Shown: positions 10,526 through 21,995, numbered from the stretch's first letter. The stretch: 64,000 nt of DNA from Aporrectodea caliginosa (GCA_020284085.1 JACEVL010000288.1:248001-312000); one strand, 5' to 3'. Program-made: numbers and translations. Notes: a model not told the origin generated them from the sequence alone.

Positions 10526-10920
10526 CCATGTCGACAAGTAGCCAGAGAGTTCTCGATATGTCATGTGTCATTGATGCGATATATTCGGAAGCTTCAATCT
10601 GGTGGACCAGGAATGACAATAGATATTGGGTACAAACGAAATCATCAAATTTTTACCGACATTCAGGAAGCTAAGCTCACAGAATACATTAGACATGCTG
10701 CGTCAATTTACTTCGGACTCTCACCAGGGGATGTTAGAAAACTTGCATACAAATGTGCACTCACTGCACTGTTATATGAGATCAAGATTCCTGGTTCATG
10801 GAATGAAAATAAAAGGGCAGGTAGGGACTGGTTCAGTTCCTTTATGAAACATAATAGGCCTACTTCACTGAAATTAATCATAATTATTTGGAAAACTAAA
10901 ATAAGAACTAAAATTATTTG
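10526..10920 (+). pseudogene. Tigger-like transposase, 3' part (psq and CENP-B domains)
   Basis: Beginning just after the target duplication the frame reads PCRQVAREFSICHVSLMRYI, completing the helix-turn-helix started at 8480. It is followed by ASIYFGLSPGDVRKLAYKCA and PGSWNENKRAGRDWFSSFMK, the CENP-B-type second DNA-binding segment. Homology stops near 10866 at an AT-rich simple stretch. The DDE core is missing, so the Tigger copy was already truncated or lost its 3' part separately. Confidence 0.8.
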
Positions 10921-11303
10921 AAAACTAAAATAGGAATGATAAGTAAAATAATTGGTGAAGTAAAATTAGAAATTAAATTTAAGGACTCAGAACTGAATTA
11001 AAACTTAACTAAGAATTTTTTGGAAGTAAAATATCAGTGTGTGGAAGCAACTCTTTTTGACCTTAAATAATTTATTATGGTGCACCACTCTTCTAAGTAA
11101 AAGCCACTGCAATTCTCCACATTCATAAAGACCTAATTGATCAACTTGATTTGGAAGCTGTGTGTAATTATTTCGTACAAAGGAATGACAAGCGTCGAAA
11201 GGTCTTCGCTTTGTTTCCTGTTCGGCTGGTTAACTGACGAACTTGGACTGGAAGCTGCGTTTAATGAGGATCGCATGAACAGCAATGATTGATAAGTGAT
11301 GAC

Positions 11304-12319
11304 CAGGGCCGGATTTACTATGGGGCAAATGAGGCAGCTGCCTCAAAGCCCCCACCAATTCCACCAAACACCAAAAAATAGATAAATAGAAATAAATGTA
11401 ATAAATATTGTAAATAGACCTACAAAACTAAAAATAGTAGATATTAGTCATATTACTTGTAACTAATTGTCAGCGTCGCGATATAAAAATGTAAGCGCTA
11501 TAAAAATATATTATAAACTGAGTCTGATGTTGATTTCCGGCAAAACGGCAGACATTGTCACGTTGAAATTGTAAAATAAGATAAATTTCAAAACAGACAA
11601 GAAATATAATAAATTAATAATTATGATGTTATGATTGTTATCCTGAAATCCGTAAGTCACTTATAATAATTTTTCTATTGAAATTTATTAAGTGGTCATC
11701 ATGAGCAGACCAGGAGACCGGCACAAAACACCGCGACAGTATGGTAGTGGTGCTAAGAAGAGAAAATTATCAAATGAGAAACATTTAAAACAACAGGAAG
11801 ATGCCAAAAAATCTGGAAACATTTTTGATTTTTTGACGAGAACTTCTAGCGTGGCAACTGTCGGAGAATCTTCTGAAGCATATATCTATGTATGGTGGTC
11901 TCAAATTGCAGTGGAGAAAGATCCTTTTCCAAGCTTAAAATAATAAAAAATCGTCTTAGAACAACTTTGGACCAGGAGAAGTTGAATTGGCTGTCACTGA
12001 TGAGCATTGAAAGCGATGTCTTGCGAAGCATTGACTTTCGTGACATCATTAAAGACTTCGCTAATAGCAAAGCAAGAAAAGTGTCAATAAGTTGATCATA
12101 CTGTGATTACTGTCATTACTGTGACTGTGACTCTGTGAGTGAAGTGACTTCAAGTGAGTCTGTCTGTACTCTGTAGTACAGTTAAAGATGTAACTTACCT
12201 ACAGACTACAGTACATTAGTATGATTAGTTATTAGTTAATAGTTAATTATAAAAAAGTATTCCATACTGTTTGGCTTAGTGTTTGCCTCAGGGCCCCCAC
12301 CAACCTAAATCCGGCCCTG
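11304..12319 (+). mobile_element. hAT deletion derivative with exact 8-bp target duplication
   Basis: The 1016-bp element begins CAGGGCCGGATTTA and ends TAAATCCGGCCCTG (one unmatched base in the arms), a typical hAT terminal repeat. It is flanked by GTGATGAC at 11296-11303 and 12320-12327. It carries only the two ends of a ZMYM1-type hAT transposase, so it is non-autonomous. Both terminal repeats and the duplication are well preserved, suggesting fairly recent movement. Confidence 0.92.
11701..12095 (+). pseudogene. Internally deleted hAT transposase (N-terminus joined to hATC)
   Basis: The N-terminal part reads MSRPGDRHKTPRQYGSGAKK, then KRKLSNEKHLKQQEDAKKSG and IFDFLTRT, a common start for ZMYM1-like hAT proteins. 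At about 11880 it jumps to the dimerisation domain, which continues in another frame as CSGERSFSKLKIIKNRLRTT and LSLMSIESDVLRSIDFRDII. The zinc finger, DUF4371 and catalytic core are deleted. The hATC is closely related to the fragment at 4316-4585. Confidence 0.85.
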
Positions 12320-12439
12320 GTGATGACAATTAAGTCTAACTCTGGTTCTGAGTTTCTGAGACTCGCTCATTTACCAGACCCAAGACCCCCAAATATATTG
12401 GACAAGTCTACGCCAGTGGTTGCAGATGTCAGCAGTTTC

Positions 12440-12890
12440 TCTTTCACTGTGGAACATTTCAGGTTTTTCAGCTGTTCCTGTTCCAATGGATGGTAACTGT
12501 TTATTTGTCTGTATTGCTCATCAGTTGCAAGTTTTGGGGATAAATCAGACTCAGCGAACTGCAGGCTCTGTTCGGCAATGAACTCGTCGAGTACACACGT
12601 GACATGCGGACATGCACGAGATCATACGTGCAGGATTAGATGCTGACGCCAAAGATTCGTTAGAGAATTATTTGAGCACCATGTATAAAGACGGTACTTG
12701 GGGCAACGGTAATATGCTTGCAGCTGCATGTCGACTGTATGTGGTGTGAGAATAAACGTTTACAGAGGAGATAGTGCAATACCAGTTGCTATTTGCGACA
12801 CCGTTTCAGACAGCAATGGTAGATTAATGAACATTGCATTCCTTGGCAAAAGCCGTGGTAAGGAACCTACTCACTATACACTATACAGTC
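12440..12890 (+). pseudogene. OTU-family cysteine protease domain, frameshifted
   Basis: PVPMDGNCLFVCIAHQLQVL contains the D-G-N-C-L-F active-site signature of OTU deubiquitinase-like proteases (Asp and catalytic Cys). In further frames come AGLDADAKDSLENYLSTMYK and DGTWGNGNMLAAACRLY, the family's W-G-D/N-x(2)-L-x-A-A block. A C-terminal H-Y (PTHYTLYS, about 12870) fits the catalytic His. OTU domains often ride on invertebrate transposons. Here the domain is interrupted by at least three frame changes and is followed directly by a hAT C-terminal scrap. Confidence 0.75.
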
Positions 12891-13080
12891 TTGTTTCTAG
12901 CTGTCAAGCGATATCTTCTGATACCTAACAACAACCCAATGAGAGCATTGGATGAACTGTCGTCTTTCACAAACCTGTCATGTCTAATTAATATTCTCAC
13001 TACAATTGCTGTTACAAGTTGTAGCACCGAACGGGTAATGAGCAGTCAAGATAATCAAAAACAGATTGCGTTGTACAATG
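12890..13080 (+). pseudogene. hAT dimerisation-domain fragment
   Basis: The frame reads VKRYLLIPNNNPMRALDELS, then LINILTTIAVTSCSTERVMS. The pattern A-L-x-L ... N-I-L-T-x-[IP]-V-T-x-x-S-x-E-R matches the hATC domain of '52-kDa repressor'-type hAT transposases. Whether it belonged to the same element as the OTU domain cannot be told from one copy. Confidence 0.65.
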
Positions 13081-13339
13081 CTGGACGACTGGTTCTCTGC
13101 ACTGACAATATATATATAGCAAGTGAGCGTGACATTGTAGACGGTTTAAACACGTATTTGAAATCATTAATCGATTTGCACTGTTATCTTATAAGCTGCA
13201 GAAAACCTCAAGTATCCGTCCATAGTTCAATGCCTATCACATAATCTACAGATAGAGGTTGCAGGGAAGGGAACAAAGGGGAAGTTGCTCCAATAACTTC
13301 GGGAGGGATAGACGCCTCTGGTGGTATGAATACAAATCT

Positions 13340-14005
13340 GCCATAACTACTGGCTCTGTTGCTGCCAAACAGTCCGCAGAAATAGGAAATACTTCGTATT
13401 GTTCATGCAACTTTATTCTTATGAAAACAAGGCTTTGCAGTTAGAGGTAATGATGAGAGTGAAACCAGCCACAACAGCGGCAATTTAAGAGAACTTATCA
13501 CCTTACTGAAAACTACTGACAAAGAATTTAGTCAAATATGTGATGAGATCCCATCAAATTCGAAATACTTTAGACCAACAATTCAAACCGAGTTGATTGA
13601 TATTGCAACTGGTCAGGTGCATCGTGCTATAATACATGTTGGCACAGAGGTCATTGAATCTGGTGTAACAGCTGTGTCAGTTGACATTCAAAAGATGTCT
13701 CACACAAGGAACAAATGAGTATTTGTATTAGGTACTGCCTCCCCACTGACTATACCATACTTGAAGAATTTATTTCTTTGAGTCACGTTGCAGATTTAAA
13801 TCACTTTGTAACCACATTTTTGGCCGAGATGAAGTGAACGTAGCCTATTCGGACCAGTATTCTGTTATAGGACAGTGTTATGACATGAGTGCTCGTTATG
13901 GCGGTGTTCAAAACTTATTTTGAGACATTAATTCAAGTGCGCTCTATGTGCATTGTCATGCTCTCCGCCTAAATCTTGTCATCGCCAATGCTGCATGAAC
14001 AGTGA
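13340..14005 (+). pseudogene. hAT (DUF4371-type) transposase relic
   Basis: Starting in one frame with GNDESETSHNSGNLRELITL and CDEIPSNSKYFRPTIQTELI, the relic continues through stops to blocks that read RYCLPTDYTILEEFISLSH-like and CYDMSARYGGVQ. A C-x-x-H motif before R-L-N-L-V follows near 13955-13985. These are the catalytic-core signatures of hAT elements. The frame changes several times. Confidence 0.7.
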
Positions 14006-14099
14006 AATATGCAGGGGAATTTTTCACATGTTGAATCTCTGTATGTGTTTATAACACAAGGTGCATGAAGTATTTTGTACCATGCATTAAGGAGGAGGC

Positions 14100-14400
14100 C
14101 ATATTCCACGCGAGCTTGGAAGACTGTCACACGATGGACTTGTGGTTATCGAAATATACCTATAACACTACAGGAAGTGACTCATTTTTAGACTTTGACG
14201 ATACCAGTAACAGCATCAACGAGCGAGCGCTCCTTCTCGGCAATAAAGTTACCCAAATCGTTTCTCAAGAATAGAATGAGTGACGAGCGACTTAGTAACA
14301 TGGCAACACTGTTCATCAGTAAGGACAGAGTACAGAAACTTGGCAGAAATGAACTAATAAATCTGTCTGGCAATAAGCCATCACTGCGGCAACTAAAGTA
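14100..14400 (+). pseudogene. hAT C-terminal dimerisation fragment
   Basis: MTIPVTASTSERSFSAIKLP then KSFLKNRMSDERLSNMATLF is a clear hATC domain, with S-E-R-S-F-S intact. It follows the core relic ending near 14005 at a plausible spacing, after a decayed stretch, so both may be one element with an internal deletion. Confidence 0.8.
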
Positions 14401-14759
14401 CATGTATGTAGTACTGTATGCATGCCTATTTGGATGGATAAAGCTTGTGAACTGAATAAATATTTTAAAATAAATGCTGAGTGATTGCTTAAAGTAATAC
14501 AGTTAAAGCTTGCACGTACAGTGCCACGTGCATGATACATAATCTTAATTTGGCCTGCTTCTGCTAAATATGTAGGTTTTCTGTGTAAAAATCAAATAAC
14601 CTGACAAGTTGATAATATGATTCATAAGAGGCAATATATTTCAATTTTTTATCAATTGCACCGAAAACTATTCACACTACTTGCTCATTTATTAAAGTGT
14701 TCACAATGAGTCGGATACATTTTGGCAGTTTAAAGATTGTCCTACTTTCGCTCTTTCGA

Positions 14760-15150
14760 GAGGGTAGCTTCTCTCCAGTGCATTGCAGAAAACTCATGGG
14801 ATAAACTTTTACCGTCACTGTTAAACTCGGCCATGTGGCTGCATTACAATAGGTTGTCGATGGAAACTTGCACAAACTACAAGCAAACAAAAACGGCCTT
14901 ATTGAATGCATGTCGAACGAACACCAGGTCTTCTCTGGAGAGATTTAAAACAATTCACAGGTCTGGAAAGCAGACATAGTCCAGCTGTTAGATCAAATGC
15001 AAGACACTTTCAATTATTACCTAGAATGTAAGAATGTGCATGTTTTCGAATCCCTTAAGGATGATGTTGTGTTGGAACGTCTGAGGGATTCCCTTTCACC
15101 TGCTATAAGATACTTTGTTGAGGCCCGAAAGCCAAACAAGATATCGTAAG
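14760..15150 (+). pseudogene. Ty3/gypsy-type gag fragment
   Basis: The reading LLPSLLNSAMWLHYNRLSME, NYKQTKTALLNACRTN, then VQLLDQMQDTFNYYLECKNV and LKDDVVLERLRDSLSPAIRY is the helical capsid-like segment of gag (SCAN/retrotransposon gag layout: L-L-P ... A-x-x-x-Y-x-x-L ... L-x-x-x-F ... L-R-x-x-L). A frameshift near 14975 separates the halves. A related scrap lies at 28980-29660. Zinc knuckle, protease and RT are absent. Confidence 0.6.
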
Positions 15151-15394
15151 CCACATGAGCAGAATGGATCAAAGGTCAAGCCAAGGGAAGCAGAGGGAGA
15201 AAGATTTGGAAGTGGGAAGATACGCTGTCGAAAAGAGTGTTTTGAGTCGTATGCACCTGATTGGAGGGACAAACAGTACAATAGCAGACACGATGATCAA
15301 ACAGGATATTAGATTGACTAAACAGGAAGAACTGGTTATATTCGCCACTACTATCTATTTTATTTATTTTAAAATTATTTCAGAAACAGCAGAC

Positions 15395-15850
15395 ATGGTG
15401 AGAACTTAAAAAGTCTAAGAATATCCGAGGACAGTGGTCAGTGATGAGCATGAAGGACACTGTGCTGCCAGTCGTGGAGGATGGCAGTCTGTTGAGGACA
15501 GTTGCAAAACAGTTTGATGTGCCATGAAATACGCTTTGCCGAAAAATAGCAAGGCAAAGAAACTGAAAGTAGGCCTAACAGAGAATTGGAAGCCAAAGAA
15601 ATCCAGAGTGATTAGGCCTAACACAACAAAAGAATCAGCGGAAAGTTCAAGAGTACAGAGTCGTCGAGCAAAACTCAAACATGCAAAAAGCACCAGTGAT
15701 GCTACTGGTTCGTGCCTTTATTGTGATGACCTGTTTGGAGCAACAACAGAGTCATGGATTCAGTGTCAAATATGTAATGAATGGGCACATTTTGAACGTG
15801 CCCGTGCCAGTCGGAACCAGCATAGCTTTGTATGTGTTCGTTGCACATAG
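15395..15850 (+). pseudogene. Internally deleted Tigger-like element: HTH start joined to C-terminal zinc ribbon
   Basis: MVRT (stop and one-base shift) then IRGQWSVMSMKDTVLPVVED and LLRTVAKQFDVP form the psq-type helix-turn-helix. A frame change follows, then a basic tail (NSKAKKLKVGLTENWKPKKS). It ends with a cysteine cluster, C-L-Y-C-D-D-L-F ... ESWIQCQICNEWAHF ... FVCVRC, the PHD-like finger found at the C-terminus of many jerky/Tigger-type transposases. The DDE core between them is deleted. Confidence 0.75.
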
Positions 15851-16850
15851 GCTAAGCCTAAACACTAAACCCATTGAACATTGGAATTGTTTAAATTTTG
15901 TACCTTTTAGCCTATTAGGCTAAATATGTGTTTCTGAACAGAAACTTAATTCTTATACCATCGATGGATATTGGGAAACAGTTCTCGCACGAAAAATGCT
16001 CTTGACCATCTCCAGTATACCATGCTGGCAAAAGTAATCATGGCATGTTTGGTGTTGTCGCATGGTATTAAATGCAGATGCAGAAAGAAGTTTCTCAGAG
16101 AATAAGAAAATAGTTACACAAGAACGAACCAGTTTTTAACTCCCGTCTACCATCTCGGTCCAAGGGCTAGGTCAGGACCGACTAACCCAGCGTTAACAAC
16201 AGATAGCAGCTATTGGGCTCCTGCCATCATGACGACCCAGTGCACCGACTGCAAAGCCAGGTCGTGACCCACGCACCTACACGACGTCCACTGCGGCCGT
16301 GACCTCTGCTGCAGTAAGCCCAAATAAACAACAACTGGAAAACACGTAAACATCATTGACTCAACCATAGATCGAAAGATATAAACAGGACACCTGGGTT
16401 GAGATTCATTGCGACGGCCTGACATGACATTCCAGAAACTTTGCTGCAAATTCCCAGCGTCAGATTAGATTGATTCCTGAAGATTAGATTGATTGAGACT
16501 GAGACCAACATTGTATTGTATCTATCAAAAGATACTATGATGACGATAGAGACATATGATCTGCTGGATCCACTTGAATGGCCAGTGACCATATTTGACT
16601 AGATTTAAGGGACCAACAATTAAAAAGTTTTGCACAAAAGATACTCCAACGGAGGGACGATTAGTAAGACCGGACAAGACTTGATTTCATAATTATATTG
16701 ACTCTCTCGACCGACTGTTTACTAACATTTATCATTCTTCCTTTGTTAATGTTAATCTAATAAATTTCTATACCTCATCACTAATTGTTATCAGTTGTGT
16801 GGCTTAGCAAGACCGACCATCAAGACACACCACCAAGAAGCGTCATTCAT
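15851..16850. other. Unassigned interval, possibly LTR-like
   Basis: The stretch 16130-16830 is richer in GC, with ATATAAACAGG near 16379 and AATAAATTTC near 16761 that could be promoter and poly(A) signals of a retrotransposon terminal repeat. I find no second copy in the window to prove it. Confidence 0.25.
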
Positions 16851-16904
16851 TACTTGACAATGACACAAAATCACTTGAGAAATGTGTGGAATTAGCTATA
16901 GAGC

Positions 16905-18330
16905 ATGCCAAGAAAGCACGCCGGCAGACTTATTACAATAAGAAATCGTAAAATCGAACGCTGGAACCGGGACAAGAAGTTTTATTGCTCAGACACTCAT
17001 CCCAGAATAATCACACCTGGCCAGTCTCAGGCTGATTATGAAGCTGGATTCAGGCTGCTGAAGGACTCCTGTGGCAATGTGTTCAGTGGTACCAACCATC
17101 CTGCAGTATTTATGATCGATGACAGCAATGCTGAACGAAGCGCTCTTACTGGCACGTGGCCTGAAAGTCTCCGGCGACTGTGTTTCTTCCATGTGCCCCA
17201 AGCGAACTGGAGACGGCTGTGGGATTCAAAGAATGCTATCAAAAATGAAGATAGGCCCTCACTGATGAACGAATCCAGGCAGGTTATGATGGGCACATCA
17301 AAGGACAGTGCTTTGGAGGCATTCAACATGGCCGTTACATCACATCTGTCGTTTAAGTACCCACAATAGCAAGAAAGGGTTAAGAAGTACTTTGAGCGGT
17401 GTGAGGCATGGTGCATAGCATGGCGATATGCAGTCCATCGCAGACAACACACAAATTATTACTGCGCGCCTATTCAAGGACATTGTCCTTTCAAGTCTGA
17501 AGGCTTACAATGTGGTGTCGCTGGAGGACTTTGTGTACCGTCATGGAGCAGTACTACTCACACTGCTTGTTGCAATTTGCTCATTCTCAAGGTTGCAACG
17601 CCACATATTTGGTTGCGAAAGCAAAATTTAAAGGCTGCATACGTTGATTCTGGAGCCATCAGGCAGACTACAGAGTCCATGTACCAGATACCGAGTGAAA
17701 GCGATACTCCGTCTTCTACACGGTAGATATTGACGTTGGCATTTGTTCATGCCAGGATGGAATGTGTGTGCATTTCTGTAAGCATCAAGCCGCCATCTTA
17801 AAACACATGCCAGGTATACAATACTTTGTACTGTCTTTATCATTTAATGTAGCCTACTGCTTCTCTAAGCTCTTGTTGTCATGCAGGAATATTTAAAGGT
17901 GATCTCGATGACATTTTCTTATATAAAGTATCGCCATCTTAAACATTTGACACGCATGGCATACTCTTTACTGCTTTTAATGTACATTGCTATGAATTTT
18001 GATGATAACTTATGTGCTGTATTTCTTCCAGATGTATTCGTACCGAACGCCCCACCAGTGGACACAGCTGCAAGACACAGAACAGCTGTAATGGCGTTAG
18101 GTCATAAAGCCCAGGAATCGTCTTTCTACGAACCATTCATTGCAGACAACCAACCATCACATTCAACTCAGACTTCCTCAGCAGAGTGTTCTCAGTCTGT
18201 GCCGAACACACATCAGTCACTGGAGCACCAACAGTCCGACGAGCCTACATCAGCTGTTACCTCACCAATATTTATTAACCTACCTTATCATCCAATGAAC
18301 AGCAGGCCGCAATTATCATGAATATTCAGA
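16905..18330 (+). pseudogene. MULE (Mutator-like) transposase relic 1
   Basis: The frame 16905-17369 includes DYEAGFRLLKDSCGNVFSGT, HPAVFMIDDSNAERSAL, WPESLRRLCFFHVPQANWRR and LWDSKNAIKNEDRPSLMN. This is the MULE transposase core: the D-D in FMIDDS and the C-x-F-H-V block are diagnostic. In other frames follow LKAYNVVSLEDFV and a SWIM zinc finger, VDIDVGICSCQDGMCVHFCK followed by HQAA, near 17725-17790. ARHRTAVMALGHKAQESSFY near 18070 matches the C-terminal region of these proteins. At least three frame changes disable it. Confidence 0.8.
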
Positions 18331-18945
18331 ATCTGATTTCGTACACAGAATGTTAATATGCTAACGGGATGCAGAGCCACTGAAGCAAAAGCAGCGAAAT
18401 CCAGTGATGAACGCCAAGCAAAATCTGAGGCAGTCGGATTTTTATGTACATGGGCAGATGGTTCACTACAGTTGTGGTTAATGTCGCTCATGGGCGAAGT
18501 TGTCACAGTGTAAGAATCTCTGCAGAAGCAACTGCAGAGAGATGATTTGATAATGCCTGAAATATTAACATGTCACAACAGTGCAATTCGCAAGCTAACA
18601 GAAATTGAAAGTGGTCCATAACCTGGTGGAAGTAAAGCATAAATTTTGCTCAACAAAGAAAGCCATGTCTGTTGAATCAGATGAAGTGACCACCGAATTA
18701 AACAATTCTGCAAGATACAATACTTCTGTAACTAACTTCCGTTCTCATAATCATTCTGTGATTCAGGTCGAAGTTGTTGCAGCTGCAAAGAACTTTATTG
18801 AGAAACGGTTGTGTGACAAACAAAATGATATAATGTAGAGAATTTCCTCTTATGATTGGTGCAGATTTTTTGGGTTGCACAAGGTCTAAATTTGCAAATT
18901 TCTTGGTGTAGTGAACAGTGTTATTTGTAGTTCCTGAGAATACAA
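18331..18945. other. Interval without a recognised gene
   Basis: Short coding-like stretches (for example EVVAAAKNFIEKRLCDKQND near 18775) are not assignable. They may be a decayed hAT segment. Confidence 0.3.
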
Positions 18946-19445
18946 TAGGAATAATAATTATTTTAAATTAGTTCCACGGAACGAAAACTGGAATAAAAAT
19001 TAAGTCTGGAACGAGAATAGAATAGGAATAAAAATTTCAAATTTTTCTCGGACGAGAACGGAATAGAATAAAAATTATTTCTTTATTTTTAATAGCTATG
19101 CGGACTGGTAACTTTTTAGCGTGTCTGTCTAGAAACTGTTTTATTAACAGTCGCATTCACATTGCCTATACTATACTAATCTCATAAATAGGTCAAGATA
19201 CTGTTTTGTGTGACATTAATCGTTCATGTTAGACATTTCTTTGAGAAGTGGAAGTGAAAGTGGAACTACAAATATAAATTTTCTGGAACTGGAACTGGAA
19301 CTAAAATTGTTTCCAAATAGGAAGTGGAACTAGAACAAGAATAAAATTTATTTATAAAGAGGAACTAAAACTAGAACTAAAATGAAGACAGTGGAATAGA
19401 ATAAGAATAGGAATAGAAATTAATCTTGGAACTAAAATAACACTG
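18946..19445. repeat. Degenerate purine-rich low-complexity repeat
   Basis: About 500 bp of loosely repeated GGAACTAGAATAAAAATT-like words (GGAAYNNRAAT...). The units are irregular and not a clean tandem array. Confidence 0.7.
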
Positions 19446-19919
19446 GTAGTGAACTGATGTGAAAGGGTTTGCTCCGAGGAATATTGGAATTGCAGCTCCA
19501 TGCATTAAATTTGCACATTTCTCCATTTTTGCACATTTCACTAGGAATGTGAAATATAAATTGCACCTCCATTCATTAGATTTACACATTTCCCCGTTTT
19601 TGCACATTTTTATAAACCCATGATTCAGTCAATAGAATTTAATACGAGATGTCAGTATTAGAAGTCAGTATGAGAGTACAGTACTTGAGTCAGAATTCAG
19701 TATGAGTTTAGTACTAGAGTAAGAGTCAGAGTACAGTACAAGATTGAGAGATTATATAGATTGATAGATTCAGGCGATTTCGACTGAGTTATCAGTCGGT
19801 AGTAATATATATCTATGACATTTATCGTCAACAATTAGCACTATCCATGTATAGACAACTTGCCTGCAACATTTGATATAATAACTATTGTGAACCTGTT
19901 CATTTTCTTGGTCAGTTTC
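19446..19919. other. Short direct repeats, no gene
   Basis: GCTCCATGCATTAAATTTGC at about 19495 and CCTCCATTCATTAGATTTAC at about 19565 are an imperfect direct repeat about 70 bp apart, each followed by ACATTTCNCC. At 19640-19750 there is an AGTACTTGAGTCAGA-type degenerate repeat. Confidence 0.55.
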
Positions 19920-20605
19920 TTGTTTCATTTGCTCTTACAGATCGTGTACGCTACCTCGAACGACAATCTGGAGGCAGCTCAGGATGAGTTAAATGGTGTC
20001 GCAGATGACCAAGATTCCGCCTCATCACGCCCTAATGTCCGCTACAGAGAACGCGTGGAAAAGTTCCATCAGCAAGGAGATGAATGGCTGTCAATATGTT
20101 GACAGGACGTGCTGACCCGTGGTAGCAATACCAACAATTTCTAAGAAGCCACAATGCTCATATTAAAAGATATCATCCTTAGCCGCATCAAGGCTTTCAA
20201 TGTTGTGGCATTGGTTGACTTCTGCAGTACAGTTTTGTAGAACTATTTCGTGAAGAGGCTGCTTACCTTTGCACACGGTCGTCGTGCTAATCCGAGATTG
20301 AAAAACTCACAGTTGTGCAAGAAAATGGGAGATGTTGACTCCGATAAAGTTAGTCATCGACCAGTATCCCTATCACGTCCCGTCGTCCCAAGTCAGCAAA
20401 ACACAAGCACTATGCATTCTATCGACACTGAATTTGGCCTATGTGAGTGCAGGAGTGGCATGAATAGTGTGTTTTGTAAACACCAAATACTGGTATATGA
20501 AAGATTCAACATGCCCATTCCTGATGCTCCTGCTGTTACAGCATTGGACCGTTATTCCTTGGCTCAGCTGGCACTCGGAGACAAATGCCCTAACAAATGC
20601 CCTAA
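19920..20605 (+). pseudogene. MULE transposase relic 2 (C-terminal part with SWIM finger)
   Basis: Coding pieces read RYRERVEKFHQQGDEWLSIC, VLTRGSNTNNF, MLILKDIILSRIKAFNVVAL and NYFVKRLLTFAHGRRANPRL. These are followed by the SWIM zinc finger FGLCECRSGMNSVFCKHQIL (C-x-C ... C-x-H) and YSLAQLALGDKCP. The set matches the C-terminal half of animal MULE proteins. The N-terminal catalytic part is missing and stops occur near 20100 and 20240. It is a separate, diverged copy from the relic at 16905. Confidence 0.8.
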
Positions 20606-20609
20606 GCTG

Positions 20610-20830
20610 CTGGTGTGTAAATGTTTCTGCAGTTTTCCTGTTGTCAACACTTTAAATGCACAATTGAAACCTTCAATTTTTAACACAATACCAAACTTTA
20701 GTTCGGACCTTTCAGACCACATGATGCTGGAAGCGTTAAGGTACTTTCTGATCTGTCGCAAATTAAGAGAAATCTCCTGGATGCTGTGACAAAACAGATA
20801 GAAAATGTGAGCCTCTATAATTTTTGCATG
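20610..20830 (+). repeat. Unclassified repeat shared with 32625-32850
   Basis: This stretch and 32625-32850 share coding-like text: NAQLKPSIFNTIPNF here and NVQLKPSIVNTLPNF there, followed by related sequence down to a CTCTATAA motif. It sits upstream of a Merlin-like fragment here. Confidence 0.5.
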
Positions 20831-21190
20831 GGAGAACATTTTCCGGATGAGGCATCTTGCATGTATACATTTTCCCAGGCATTTGGCCTGTGTCCAGATG
20901 AGCAGTCAGTTCCAGCACTGCGAGGGAACTTTCGTCATGTTTCATCTGATAAAACCAGGAAGCTGAGATTCAAGTTCTGGTGTCTCAATAAAAAGCCACA
21001 ATCCAAGGAGAAATGCCTAGCAACAATTTCTCCACTTCAGAACACTTTCTTTGAAGGTTGCAATCTGAGAATATAGGATATGTTCAAAATAATTGTAATG
21101 GGATTTGTATCGCAACTCACTGTTGTGGAGCAACTGGGCTTATCTAAGGAAACGGTCATAGATTGGTATGTGTTCTGTTGGGCGAATACA
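20830..21190 (+). pseudogene. Merlin (IS1016/ISXO2-like) transposase N-terminal fragment
   Basis: The reading has FSQAFGLCPDEQSVPAL and KLRFKFWCLNKKPQSKEKCL, then LQNTFFEGCNLRI and, after a stop, QLTVVEQLGLSKETVIDWYV followed by FC. It is collinear with the longer copy at 30120-31194 (NTFFEG ... EQLGISKVTIIDWYVFC). The DDE part is missing; the sequence after 21190 instead resembles 32430-32490. Confidence 0.75.
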
Positions 21191-21299
21191 ATAACAATCT
21201 TTTCATTTTCACTTGCATGCCAGCGTCCTTAGTATGTTTAATTTGTTTACAACACGTTCCGGCGAAAGCAACAACAAGGCTTTAATTAGCCCATGTCTT

Positions 21300-21995
21300 A
21301 TTTTCAGATAATTCAACTCCTTCAAGCAACTTTGCAACTGCTTTATTCCCTTCAGGTCAATCACCAGCACTGAGACTAGAATAGCGGGTCACCCCCAGTT
21401 CTCCCAGTAATGCTGAGATTGCTCAAGAGATAGCCACATCTAGCATTCATTTAACCAGCGACTTAATCACAGCTACACAGAATTGAAGCTCCATGTCAGT
21501 ATCCTTTGCAGATCTCATTTCGGTACAACACAGAGAGTGACCAATGGCAAAAAGACCAAGAGCAAACCTCCAAAGTTTGAATTTATGAAAAGTGCAGCAA
21601 AAATGGCATTTGTGGAATCAAGATCATTAAAGAATGCAGTCAAATACCAAAATGTAAAAACAGTAAGAAAAAGGAGACCAGTGAAGATAAGCTTCAGAAA
21701 GTAAATTCCAGGCCCATCAATTTACGGAACAGCACAGGAGAGCCAAATAAGACCAAATTGTATTGTATTTAAAAATTGATAATGTTCTTTGAGCAAGACC
21801 CGAAAGAATAAAGTCAAAACTGCAGTATTTTCGAAAAAATGTCAGTACTGCAGACAAAAGGTACTTGCGTGTGGTGAGGACTATAATGAATCATGTATTC
21901 AGAAAGTGTTAAGAATGGGTGCATGAGGATTGTGCATACCTAACTAACAAGGATTATTATGACTGCGATGTTTGCAGTACCGGTAATTGTTAGGC
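21300..21995 (+). pseudogene. Tigger-like C-terminal relic with cysteine finger
   Basis: Basic coding pieces (GKKTKSKPPKFEFMKSAAKM, VKTVRKRRPVKISFRK) precede a decayed finger. In several frames it reads C-Q-Y-C-R ... NESCIQK and WVHEDCAYLTNKDYYDCDVC, like the intact finger at 15700-15850. No DNA-binding or catalytic domain is attached. Confidence 0.6.
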
